A stretch of 64,000 nt of DNA from Pachyseris speciosa (Eukaryota > Cnidaria > Anthozoa > Scleractinia > Pachyseridae), in NCBI GenBank assembly GCA_016490735.1, contig JAEMWC010000103.1, positions 899,501 through 963,500 on the forward strand, in the 5' to 3' direction. This document shows, piece by piece, positions 9,087-21,900 of the stretch; within the stretch, counting starts at the first letter, position 1; the number at the start of each line of letters is the position of its first letter. Under the pieces are notes generated by a model. It had not been told where the DNA came from, ran no database searches, and saw only the letters and a list, made by a program, of their open reading frames with translations. The translations under genes and the position numbers were made by a program.

Positions 9087-12000
9087 TTACTTAAGCTCCT
9101 GTAGTCTTTGCTGCTCCTTCTCATCTTCCTGGTGTCGATGAAGCGTCTTTTTAGTATAATATGCAAAGCTGATGTACAGCAGAACAGTACTCCCCAGGGT
9201 AACGACAAGAACCGACACCAGCTGAGGCAAGTAATTCTGCTCTTCGCCGCTGGCCACCTCCACTGAAAACTGAGTGCTCAGTTCGCAAAAACTGCAAGAT
9301 CAGAAAGAACAGAGATTTAGATCTTACAGTTAAATAACTACAAATTAAAAGTAAGGGCATCCCAAAGCGAGAAATTAAATAACTAGGAATCAGAACCTAA
9401 ACAATATTGCTGTTGCTGCGGCTTCAATTCCTCAATTTGCTGTTGTCGTGTTTGTAAACTGAAACTGTTGCTCTTCCGTTCCGTTTTGTTGTAGGTCCTC
9501 AACTGTCACATTGACGTTAACAAGACATTTCAACTGCAAAGTCTCACAGGTGCACAAAAAGTGAGACGAAGATACTTGCAATAAAAATTTTTAACTTCTG
9601 TAACACGACCCCACAAGCGACAGCTTTAATTCTTGTCGTGCGGTGCGGTTTTCCGCTTATAAAAACAACTGGATCAATGAAATGGAAACATAAGAAGTAA
9701 AACATGAAATTAAAATCAAAGGGCAGGATAAAAGTAGATCAAAACGGTTATTTGACGCAAATTCACGGGTTACAAGGACAAACGCGTTAGCAAACGTAAC
9801 ACTTAGCATTCATTAGCGGTTCGGCATTTGCCGAAAAAGTCTCAGATGTGTTCCAGAAATAAGGTGCTAACATCATTTACCTCAAATGAGAGCCAACAAC
9901 CCTTAACTGGAAATGAAATGAGCCAGATGCTTGGAACACCAAATGGGAGGGTCCTGTTGAATTCAGAATCTCGTATGGCTGGTTTCCATCAAAAGCTCTG
10001 TCACTTTCACCAGGCTCAAAACAGCTTAGGTAATTCTGAAAGAGAAGAAATTGTCTCTTCCATCTATTATATTGGCTAGAAGCCAATAAATTAACTTTAA
10101 TCAAACGAAAGCAGCATTTCGTTTTGACGTCAAAATAATTAAACGTCAAGTAAACTAATGTGTAAAGCTGACAATAATAGTCACGGCGGGTAAACTGGGG
10201 ACAGCCATTCCGACGAAACTGGCTTGCTTGACAAAAACGTTTCGATGCATTGTTTGTTAATTATTTTCATACAGCATCCAACACTCCGTTTAGCTGCCAG
10301 GCTGCCTTAGCCAAGACCATAAACACAGCTTACATTTTGTGTCCAGGCATTGCTCAAGTCTCCAGAGTAGTTTGCAACCATATTCCTCAGCGTCTGTGCC
10401 TCTCTTACACAGCCAACCTGTTAGACAAACACAAGAAATCCAAATTAAAATAGGCTTACAGAACAGCCTTGTCAGATTGGAATGAAACTTTCACTCTAAG
10501 ACCTGTAAGCTCATTGCTGTACCTCGCTCACTGTTGCAGTGTAACCAAAGTCCGTTCTTCCTGTCATTTCCCATACAACGTAGTCTGTATGAATCTCTTG
10601 AACAAACCTGCCTTCATAGTAACTGTTGGCAACAAATACAATTCAACATTTTTCTTCCAGCCACAGGAATGGACGCTAACGTGTAGCACCAAAGAAATGA
10701 CGTAGACAGGGATGCTGGCGCCCGTTTCTCGAAGGTCCGGTAACTTAACGGGCCCGAAACCATGTTTTGAAATCAATCTCAAGAAAAGTGGGGTGTGTTC
10801 TGACCTCTAATGAAGTCCATTTTGTTTTTTTAGCTGATAACTTTACTGCATAATATTCAAAACTTTTGAAACTCCCATCTGGAATAGAAAACAAAACAGC
10901 TTAACTGACCCGGTAATTACTGAGAGCTTCGAGAAACGGGTCCTGGCGCGCGTTTCTGAAAACTCCGGTCGGTTTTCTGTCGATTGGTGCAGCCTTTTGG
11001 CCAAAGTAGCCTAATGTATTTATTAGAAATCAAATTTCTGCTAATGAACCTAATGCACGTAAAATAGTTTTTCGGGCCGGAAACGTTTCCGGGAGTTTTG
11101 AGAAACGTGCGCTTGGGGCCTGTTTCTCAAAACCCACGAAAACTTTTCGGGACCGAAAAACTATTTTGCATGCACTGGGTTCGTTACCAGAAATTCGATT
11201 TCTAACTTTTTTAATAATCTTTTAAGAAAGCACGCCATAAAATTGAGAAATACATTGGGCTAGTTTGTTCAAAACGCTCGTAAAAATCTCTAGGAAACCG
11301 ACTTGAAAAAACACTTCTCGGGCCCGAAGTGTTTTCCGGAGTTTTGAGAAACGCACGCCTGGGCCGATAAAAATAGACCATATTCGTATCCTCCGTAATG
11401 AACTGGATCTAGCATGCAGTGGAGGCTCTTGCGGGGGAATGTATTTACATATGAAAAGATTGCCCCGTTTAAGCCTCGTGTGCACGCTAGTTCCAGCTCA
11501 TTACGGAGAATACGAATAAGGTCTATTGGAAGAAAGGTGGGAGGCAAACATTTGAATGGTATAAATTTCGCATACATTTTCATAAATTTTCATACACTGA
11601 AATACACCAAAATTTGCGAGAATAACAAGGCATCCTGTCCTTCTCACATCGCTTCAGAGCAGTGCCACAGGTCATGTTGCAGCCAATCTATATTACGTTC
11701 TTAAAGGGGCACTGTCACGTAATTTGGATCTGAGCCCAAACGTGTTCGAACAGTGGAAAATTCTAAAAGAATTGCGGTTTTCCTACGAAGTACTGAATAT
11801 GTGCATTGAAACTATTCGCGGTTGTCTATGGCCATGAATGAGGAGGAGGAAATGGACTGAGACTTGAAAAAGTTAGGTTAACTTCATTCAAGTTTTGTGT
11901 TGTGTCCCAGAAAAATCGCCATAAAATAATACTGGTTTCTTTTCTGTCCAAGAAATATTAGTGTTAGATGGGCCATTCGTGTAAAAGAAAAAGTTAAACT

Positions 12001-15000
12001 TCCTCGCAGTTTGACTAAGAGACTTGTAACAAGAATTGTCTTGGCAGTGGCCTTTAAGGTGCAGAGTATATACTTACAGATCGACCGTCAGCTTAAATGG
12101 TTCATCCATGTTCGCACTCAGTTTGCAAGCTAGTTGCTCACTTTGATCTCGCACCTGTAAAACATTCTTTGTCGAATAAACAAGACAGCAACGGGATACC
12201 ATTCGCTGTTTTTACAATAGTTGTGAATACATAGATCCTTTTTTATTTATTTTTTGTTTTGAATACATGGATCCTGAATTGTTTTGCTTATCGTAGCAGC
12301 ATTTACTCAGTAACCTTAAAAACGTCACATCTCTCCTGAAGCAAAGGTAGTTTTGCGTGCTGAACGACTGAATAATACACGATTATCCTGTGAAATCGCG
12401 CGGAATATCGCCTGATACTTTGCCGACGAGGTCGTAGGCAGAGTTGGCTAAAATCACGCGATATTCAAGAAAGATTGAGCAGGATAAATGTTCTATTATT
12501 CAACACAATAATGACAAAGCAAAATTTTGTGCGTTTATTGCAAAAAGAAAAGCGGGGAAGTCTCCATTTTTCTCCGCGACACACGTATATCGCAGATTTC
12601 TGTTGAGTACACACGACGAATATTGAGCGCGCTATGACCATATTTGGACATTGTCACAATGCGTTGAATAATAAACCTTGATATCAGAGTGTGGGTTGGG
12701 AATTAGCAACAGGTAAGGTAAAAAAATCTAAGGAAGGGTACCGCCCACTCAGATTTGTTTAGAGCTGTGGTACCTGAGACAGCAGTGGCAATGGTCCTTC
12801 ACTGCCAGGTGTAGTACAGTTCCTTATAACAATACTCTTGGTAGGTGGGCAGCCAACATACAAGTGTAACACCTGCCAAAAATAATGGCGGATAAGAGGA
12901 GAGTGGCTGGTTCCTCCAACAGGGTTACGGGAGGCAGCGTGGTCATGTGGTTAGGGCGCTGGACCTGTAATGCGAAAGTCCCGGGTTCAAGTCCCGCTCT
13001 GGCCGCTAGTTGGAGAGGGTCACGCTTGTAACTAGCCAACTGGTTTGCCTGCCACCAGTTGGTGTCTTAACCCTGTTAAGTTTATCTGAATTATTTATTC
13101 CAAGTTATTTAAGTGAAATGCCTGTGAACTAGCTAGAGCAGCGGGCTAAGTGCATTTCCACTCAGTATAAACAAAGCATTTACATTTACATTTTATTTAA
13201 CAGGGTTGTCTTGGTAAGTCTGGTTCAAGAGTGATGTCCATCGATTACAAGGTCTATAGACCTTTTTAGCTTGTCGCTTTTGTTTTCCCTATGTAGACCA
13301 TGTGATCTTCCCAAGGGGTTTGCCTTTTGTCTTCTCATAAATTATGCGTATATATGCACGTGAATAAGGCAAAATTTCAAAGAAACAGTTCTCTAGGGTA
13401 ACATCACGTGGTCTACAATGGGAAAACAAAATCTACAAGCTAAAAAGGTCTATTCTAGACACTGCCCAAGTGGCCGTCATTTACAGATTTTACACAGCTT
13501 GGTATTCATACAAGGTAGCCCAAGATATGTGAAAGTCTCACGCACAACATAAGATGTGACTGTACTTTCTTTAAAAGGCCAGTAAATCAGTGCTGCGATC
13601 CAGGCTTGCAGCAGAACAAGCACAGAAAGGTTTGCAAATGACCAGGCTTAAAAGTGACAAACGTCCTTCAGTGGGGACGCTTGCCGCCTTAGCAAAATTG
13701 TGTACGCTGTATTTTGGAGTGTTTCTGAAACTTTCACACACCAAAAGTACTTTCAGCCTGACATCAGAAAACCCGGTATGATAGCAAAGTGCAATTACCC
13801 ATAGGGTGAATGCAAGCATGAGCAAAGGGGAGATCCCGTTCATTCAGGATCGCCCTTCCTCCCCCGCCCCCCCCCCCCCCCTCCCCTCCACTTCCCCGAA
13901 AGGCAGAATAAAGGTGCAGTGGCTGCAAAGCAGAATCACTTATTACCTGAATGTCATTTTCACAGGTCAGTTTTCTGACACTTGGGAACACCTGTACGGA
14001 GATTGCAGTAGACTTGTACGAACTGAAATATGCAGGACGAATGATGAAATTGTTGAATAGGAACCCACAATCAATAAATGTTAAGAAACAACCTTCTCAG
14101 TTCACTGGCGATTATTTCGCACGTTTTCCGTACTACGTGTAACGCGTCATATGTTTTGCATGCCTTAGCTGAGCAGACAATGGCGTTGGAACTAACCAGT
14201 ACAAGGGTTAAATACCACACTCGTACTTGTTAGAATGTGCCTTGGTTGTTTTCTTTTTGGATAATAAATACTGCGAAAAATGAAAAGGTGTTTCGATAGC
14301 AAAATAATTTTCTGAGGTAATTCTACCGCAGTGATGTTGTTTCCTACGATCAACTGCGTACATGAGAAGCCAATGAGAAGCAAACAGCAATTTGCCACAT
14401 ACAGGCTACTGATCAATGAATGTCACAGGGGCTTGTTACAGTCTCAGGTTTGGAATATAGATCTGTAATGCCATAATAAACCTCCGTCGCATCGCAAAGA
14501 GACATTGCAAGAATAATTTATTCATCAGAATTTTACGTTAATATCTGTAACTGTAACTTACACTCAGCCATATTCAGTGAAATGGGAGGGATGAAAATTT
14601 GACTGCGAATATTGAAACGCAAAACACGACCATTTCCCTTCTTTGTACTCTAGTTTCTTACCTTTTTAGGGAAGAAGTTCCATTTCTTAATTCGTACATG
14701 AAAGCAAACGTCTAGCACATCAAAGGAAAAACAAAACAAAAACCGGTAAAAATTACTGAAAGATTGAATGCTCCACGTTTCGGAGTAATCAATTGGCGCC
14801 ATTATCAAGAGAATATAAGTATAAGAAAGCGAATACTTCGTCATTGCTAGGTTTCGGTTCAACGGTAGGATTACTCTAACAGTGTTCGTTTTCTCTTGTG
14901 AGGATGGATAGGGCTGTGGGGCAGATACCTTAGTGTCGATGCGTTTTCTGATGGCCGCGTGAAACGGCCATCAAAAACTGGGAACCGCCATCCAACCAGT

Positions 15001-15942
15001 GTTTGTAAGTCGGAAGCTCAGTGGAGATCGTAAGGTGCATGGAGCTAATCAAACATAGCAAAAACCTGTTCAAACTACCTTGTTTCGTGTTATAATTCCT
15101 TGGTAATATTCAGTACGGTCCTCTGTGACAGTTCTAAGCACATTGACGCTTGATATTTCCAGCTGCAATACAAAGCCAAAGCACTTACAACAGTAAACAC
15201 GGCTACACCTCGACACAGCATTGGAGTTGTGCGCTATAGAAATACTATTTATTATTTATTATTATCATTACAGCATCAAAACCACACTCCCTTCATAAAT
15301 CTGAAATTAAAATATCCACACCACGGCATATTGGAATTTTCAACAATCTGATCAGCTTGATGTTGTAATAAATTGCAATATGCAACACAGCAATTAGATT
15401 GCAATGCCGCATGTTCCGACATCGCATTTTGAGAATCCACGCTAACTGGCACCACATCAGTCCGGGGGTACTCCCTTATATGGGCTAGATAGGTATGTGC
15501 GGCCCTAAAGGGTATGGTTTTTAAGCCGTTTGGGTCTGAAATGGGGTTTGGTTTGTGCACTCTATTCCAGAATTGAGTATGTTTTTTTTAGAAGAAGCTC
15601 CTTCATCATCAGGCGGTAAGACCATCAACAAAAGAGTCACAAAAGCCCTTCTCAAATTATGTTTACGCCAACCGTGTACGTGAAATAGGTCTGAAATAGG
15701 GTATCGAATTTTTGGTTAGGTCTGAAATAGGGTAAGGTTTCAGGAAGCGGGCCGCACACCGCACACCCCACTCCATTTTTCTGACAGTATCCCCCCCCCC
15801 CCCCCTCCCAGGCATGTCAGCAAGTGCGCGCATCCTGATTTGTGGGGGTAATGGTTACTTGTTGTGGTAAGAAAGGGACTTGAAACCTACTTACCCTGAT
15901 GTCATTTGGTGTAACCCTTGGATATATGAGTTCGGTCCATAC
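9087..15942 (-). CDS. CATSPERE: CATSPERE C-terminal exons and TM helix
   Basis: Four exons join in phase: 15942-15895 (VWTELIYPRVTPNDIR), 13991-13947 (VFPSVRKLTCENDIQ), 12154-12078 (QLACKLSANMDEPFKLTVDL) and 9291-9087. The last exon has FCELSTQFSVEV, then a hydrophobic helix LVSVLVVTLGSTVLLYISFA and a short basic cytosolic tail rich in Lys, His and Glu, ending at the stop 9089-9087. This type I membrane anchor is what CatSper delta and epsilon subunits share. Confidence 0.8.
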
Positions 15943-18900
15943 CTGAAAGGAATAAACGAACAAACAAATGTAATAAGTGTAAAAGGTTTTGAAGGGTAAC
16001 GAATATATGTTGTAGTTCAAGTTTATCCTTGGTTCAATTTTTATTTTCCTTTGTTCTTGTGTATGGTAATGTATGATAATGAGTACAAAACAAAGGAAAT
16101 TAAAAATTGAACCACAACATATACACACCATCGCACACATTTGGCGGGCATAGGATTTGGACAGTGATGTAGAGCCATTGGCGTTGTCACCTTTGCCCCA
16201 AACGTAACAGTTGAAGGGGATGTGAAAGAACCCATGCACTGTTCACAGAGAGTAGGGGACGTAGTTCCTAATGTCGTGGCGCGTCGTCGCCCAGTTTAAT
16301 GCATGTAAGGGTTGGGTGGAACTCCAGGCTGCACGATGGCCAAATTACTTGTTCCCGGAGTAGCCCCACCTAGTTACAGATACCGGTTGTCCGTGTCAGG
16401 AAGTTTACTATTAAAGGGAGCCTCCACTGTTACAAAAAAATTCACGCTAAATTGTCGGAAATAATTACTAGATGATGATATCGATTTTTTTGTACACTTA
16501 AATGTTTAATCCACGTTTTAAAACAAAATTTGAAATCTAGTATCATTTATTTTAAAAGGAGAGCAAACAGTGAAAGCGCAAACCTTAATTTCATCGCCTT
16601 TGTCAATGAAGTGCAATTCTGGGGTTATATTGGTTGTAAACCTCAAATACTGCCAGCAAAAAGGAAGGAAACGTATTAACAAATCCACTTCATTAAGTTA
16701 TTTTAATGAGACAAAAGAAAGTTCCTAAGTAGTCTCCTTCGCAGCCGTTATTATGGTAGTCACGCAACGCTCTTCCCCAACGGCCATTAGTGGGGAGGAA
16801 CGTTGCGTGACGAACCTAATAACGGCTGCGAAGGAGACTAGTTCCTAACCGGACATGAAGTATGTGGGAACACAGCATTCAACACCTCATTTTTCAAAGG
16901 TAGTTTTCTTGAACGAGCTGTTTCTCTGAAACATGAAAGGATGTTAATAAGACAATATGAAACACAGCATTGTTATGCTCATGAGCCTCGTTTCCAAAAG
17001 CTTCTCTGCATAAAATGTAAGTACAAAGAAACAAATCAGTTCCTTTTGATAGGCAGCAACAAGAACAGCAACGCCAAAACACAGTCAGTGACCATTTTTG
17101 AACTGCATAAGAAAGGTTAGTTAAATGCATTCAAAATCAAAGATTTACACCAAAGACTGACCCTTCAGTCGTTATCAGCTGGAAAGAACCCAGCATATCG
17201 AACATTGCCGTGAAACTTGTAGAGGAATTTTCTCCAGCAAAGACCTGGGAAGGTACCAAAGTTCACAGATACAATAAGATTATGCATACAGGTGAGCCAC
17301 ATTGACTAACATTTGTCTGAAATAAAAATAGGTGATATTAAAGAGAGTAAAGGAAACTCCAAAGCAGCCAGAGAAAGTCGGTCCCTGGGTATCTCTTCGC
17401 CCTGTGGAAGAGAGATCCTGGGAACGAAGTTGCAATGTGGCACCTGACTGTGCCTTACCTCGTTGTAATGAATGAATGAAGCTTTATTTAATCTCGGGAT
17501 TGATGAGGCTGGTTAGACCTCTAGCAAAAGTATGCTAATAGGCCGAGAAAAAAAGAAACGGTAATGCAAAACAACATGTCAGACTAGAGGCTGAAACGAG
17601 CTACAAACACTGCAAGTCTAAGGTGACAGGAACCAGCTTTGTAGATTCACTTTATCAATTGTTTAAGCATGACCCTTACCTCCACAACATGCTCAATGAA
17701 TGCCCTCCCATAAAACAGTCTGTTGCTTGATAACTGCACCACAAAATCACCACGCCCCCTGAAGATATATTTAAATCAAATGAATGATAATACCTGCATA
17801 CTTCATATCAGACCTGGACTAAACTTCATTCAAAGGAAATGAACCTTAGAGAATTTGCTTCAACACAAATTTGCATGGCACGGAAAGTACTTGCATAAAT
17901 TTAAATAAAATTACATAGAATTGCATAAATTTACAAACAAACAACAAGAAAAAGTCACTTACATAAACAACAAGGGTAAAGCGCCCTACTGTTTCATCCT
18001 ACTTTAAAGACACCATTCTGGGGATACTAGCATTATAATGGACTACAATGATGACGGACTACAACTGAGCTCTTCTGAGTCATCTCACCTGCTATTACAC
18101 AGACAACAGTTTCATTATTACCAGGTCTAAAGTCTGTGAGGTTGTCTTGTCTCTTTAGCATGAACAACTTGCCTGTAATCAGATACAATCATAATAAAAA
18201 AGATTTTATTCAATGATGAACATTTACCAAGGAGACTGTTGCTACTTTCATAGTAATTGCCTGTGATTTTTTCACTTTCTTTATATGTTTTATTGATGTC
18301 TAGTCTGTCTCATTTGACAACATTGATTTGATGAAAGCAATGTCAAAGTGACCCGTCCTGGCTTGTGCACATAAACTTCAAGGAGTATTGAAGCACCAAA
18401 AACTGGATTTTCAAGGAGTTTTTATAACAAGTTTGCTTTTTCTTGCACTATGTTGTGAAATGTTTTCATTGGTCAATAGCAACTGTATGAAATGTCCCTC
18501 AGATATAAAATGCATTTTAAGAGACACTACCATAAAAGGAACATAAATTTACTGACTTTGATGTAATCCTATATTATTTCCCATCCAAACAAAAATTCAA
18601 GGAGTTTTCTTTATTTTCAAGAACTTTCAGCAGAAAGTCTTATTTTCAAGGGATTTTCAAGTGCCGTGGAAATTCCAGGGCTTCTCAAGGACTTCAACGA
18701 GTAGCGCGACCCTGAATGTCTCCTACACTTCTGTAAATCAAATGATTTAAAGAAATGCAAGAACAAGTTTGAATGCCTCCTATATGAGATGTTTTTTATT
18801 AACAAACTGAAACCTAATCTTAATGTACAATCTGACTCTATTCGTGCAAAAGTTTTTAGTTAATTGTTAAAAAAAATTACATAATTATTTTAATTGTTTT

Positions 18901-21900
18901 TTAACACCCTCTTCTTATCTTTTAGCGCATAATTTTACTCCATTATCTCTCAAAGTATATATATGATAATTTTTTTTAGCCTCAACATTGTACTTGAGAA
19001 TGACCATAGAATGGTCGGAATGTCGTTCGATTTTAACCGTGTTTTTTAACATGGTTTACCTCCCGTTTATCCATTAAACTTTTACGAAAATGCCCAACAC
19101 TTTTAAGTTTTAAATAGGACAGACAATGATTGTTTTAGTGGTTTCTACTGCATATTGTTGCCATGTATTCATGCATTCTTTTATTGTTCTTGTGTCCTAA
19201 GCAATTCTCAGTAGTATTATTTACTTATTTAGTCAGTCCCTGCGCAATATTTCACAACTGATGATGGTAGTATAAACTGTGGCAACAAATTGTCTTCTTT
19301 GAAACTTACAAGTGTTGTACGTTTTAATTTTTAAAATTGTCAATTGTCTCCTGTCATCATTTCGAAGTTACACAACTTTGCATCAGAAGTGTTGAGGTCA
19401 ACAAACGTTACCTAACAATTTGACATCCAGTTATCGTACAAGCTAGTGGAGATTCCCTTTAAAACAGCAACAGATCCAGTACTTTTCTATAATAGGCACT
19501 GCTTTGTACAAGTGGCTGTGATCGCCAGACATGAAATGTCTGATATTGGCCAGTTCATGTTACCTGTTTCATTCAGTCTACCAAATGCAACAGACTTTCG
19601 ACTCCAAACTAACACAAACTGCGTGCTTGGTGGAGTAAAGAAAAAGGACACTGGAAACTCTGTTGAAAATGAATTTGGTGAGAGACATTAAAATGTGGAA
19701 ATATGTTAAGTCTGTATACATCTGAATCACATCTACTCAATAGGTACTGAACATGTATATGTGGTACTAACTAACACAGCCATAACAATGATATGTGTTA
19801 AAACTGTCAACAATGCAGTCAAATGAAAGACACATATTTATTAATTTATTTATTTATTGTTTTCTCCATGAGTTTTCAAAACATGACTTCATCTGCAATC
19901 ACTGCTGATGAGATGAAAGTTAAGCTCAGTAAGAGAATACTCAAGAATTTATCATCTCTGTAAGTAAGGCTTCCAAATTCATTTTAGACATTTGTTGGGA
20001 GATCAAATAAAGTAACAGGAAACATGTAAAAATGAAACTGAGAGCTTTATCTGATCGCTCCTCCCTGTTGTTTGGGGTGTGGGCATAAAGGCTTGGCCTA
20101 AAAATTATTATGGTCCTCTGTAATGTTGTTGCACCTTGTATGAAACCAGGAAGTTGTAATTCTTGTTCCTCCCACACCTTGTCTTCAAGATTGTACCGTA
20201 AAAGCAACATCTAAACAAGGAAAAGAAACACTGGTCATGGGATGCAAGTATTTTATTTAAACATCCAATGGTAAACTCATTTCATAGGGACTGAAGGGAA
20301 ATAAGAAAAAACTATTGGTTACACTAGGAAGTGAAATTCTGGAGAATGCTATCACCACTCATGCTTTTTATCACTTGTACTACAAAGCTGATAAAATGGC
20401 ATTTCATTGACATTTAAGAAAGCAAGCACAGGTCTTATGTTCAGCTCTCCTAATATGAACACTTGAGAAATGTTTGCTGCTATCAAGAAGGGGGGGGGGG
20501 GGTGTTACCAAGTGATCTTCAACCACTAAAGGTGTTTTTGAGGATACTTTTAAAACAGGAAAAAGGAATTGCGAGAAAAATACTGAGAAAACCCAACACT
20601 GAATTCATATGGGCAATTCAGATTACTCAAAAGCAAGTTCTTTAATTGAACAGTTGTCATCTTACCCAGAGTACATACCTTTTGTTGGTTCTTGTTATGT
20701 GCAGAATTTAACAGGAAGGTTACAACTGGAGACAAGGTATGTATTTCAACATGTTCTATCTAAGTAAAGATTTTTCGTAGAAGCACAGATCAGTGGAACC
20801 TGTGACTGAACAGTGACGAGAATGTTAGCATAAAGAATGTGACATAAGCTCAGATATTAATGAATTTGCTATGAACCGAGAAATACTGTGAACTGCTGCA
20901 AAGCAATACAGCTATCACATGGTTTATTCAAGTAAATGGATAACACTGTATTAAAAATCTTATCATCAGTTGAAAGGAAAATGTTTAAATTGAAACCAAA
21001 TGTCAATACTTACAGATACATTAGTGATACTCAGGGTGGGCATGGGAAGTTGATGAAATGAAAATCCGCTGTCATTTGAAATATAAATGATATAGGCCCC
21101 ACTCTGCAAAAATAGGAATCGAAATAATGGAAATGAGTTTTCCAGACAAAATAGTATGCTTGTATTACTCTGAAAGTTTCTGGTTAGCTATTGACCTTAA
21201 GTCTTTAAACAGTCTGGTTCCTGAATATCTCACGTCTAAATTTTCATTACGAATTGAATCAAACTATGCTCTGAGGGACTCAGTTAACAAACTTGTTGTC
21301 CCCTTTCCGAGAACTAATTACATGAAAAATAGTTTTAGTTACAGCCGCACAGCCCTCTGGAACAGCTTACCCTGTAACATTAGCGAGTCCAATTCATTAA
21401 ATCAATTTAAACGCCTTCTATATCTTAATTTTTAAACACACGGCATTCATGGAAAACAGCTTTATAAGTAGTTTATTGTTAAGGTAATATTAGGATTAGG
21501 ATTTTAGGTTTTAGGATACCTGATTTACCATGTATAAATAACGATTAAAGATTAAAGACCTGATTAGTTGACATGATCGTGATGCTACTGGTTGACTGTA
21601 CCATGATTTTGTGGGCTGTGCAGCCAAAAACATTACAAATCGAAGATTAAGAATGTTTATTACTAAACATGCTACCTCATTTGTCCATCCTATAATTACA
21701 CCCATCATAACCTGTGGAATAAAAATAAGATAGAACAATACATGTTTGGACAATAGGACACTATATTTTGTTCTTGTATTGCTCAGTCTGTTCTTTTCTC
21801 TACCCAAATCTGACTAAACAATCCCAAACTCCAGTAACAGAAATAAATAAACGTGGTCACCTTATTCTGCACACATTCAAAGCACTTTTTCTGTGATGAC

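Noticed and set aside
12945..13005. Functional tRNA gene
   Set aside because: A- and B-box words are present but the acceptor stem does not pair and a SINE body follows directly.
17290..17316. Possible 27-nt CATSPERE exon
   Set aside because: It has usable splice signals, but the exon 17244-17162 joins 17758-17680 and 16925-16886 in phase without it, and adding it breaks the frame.
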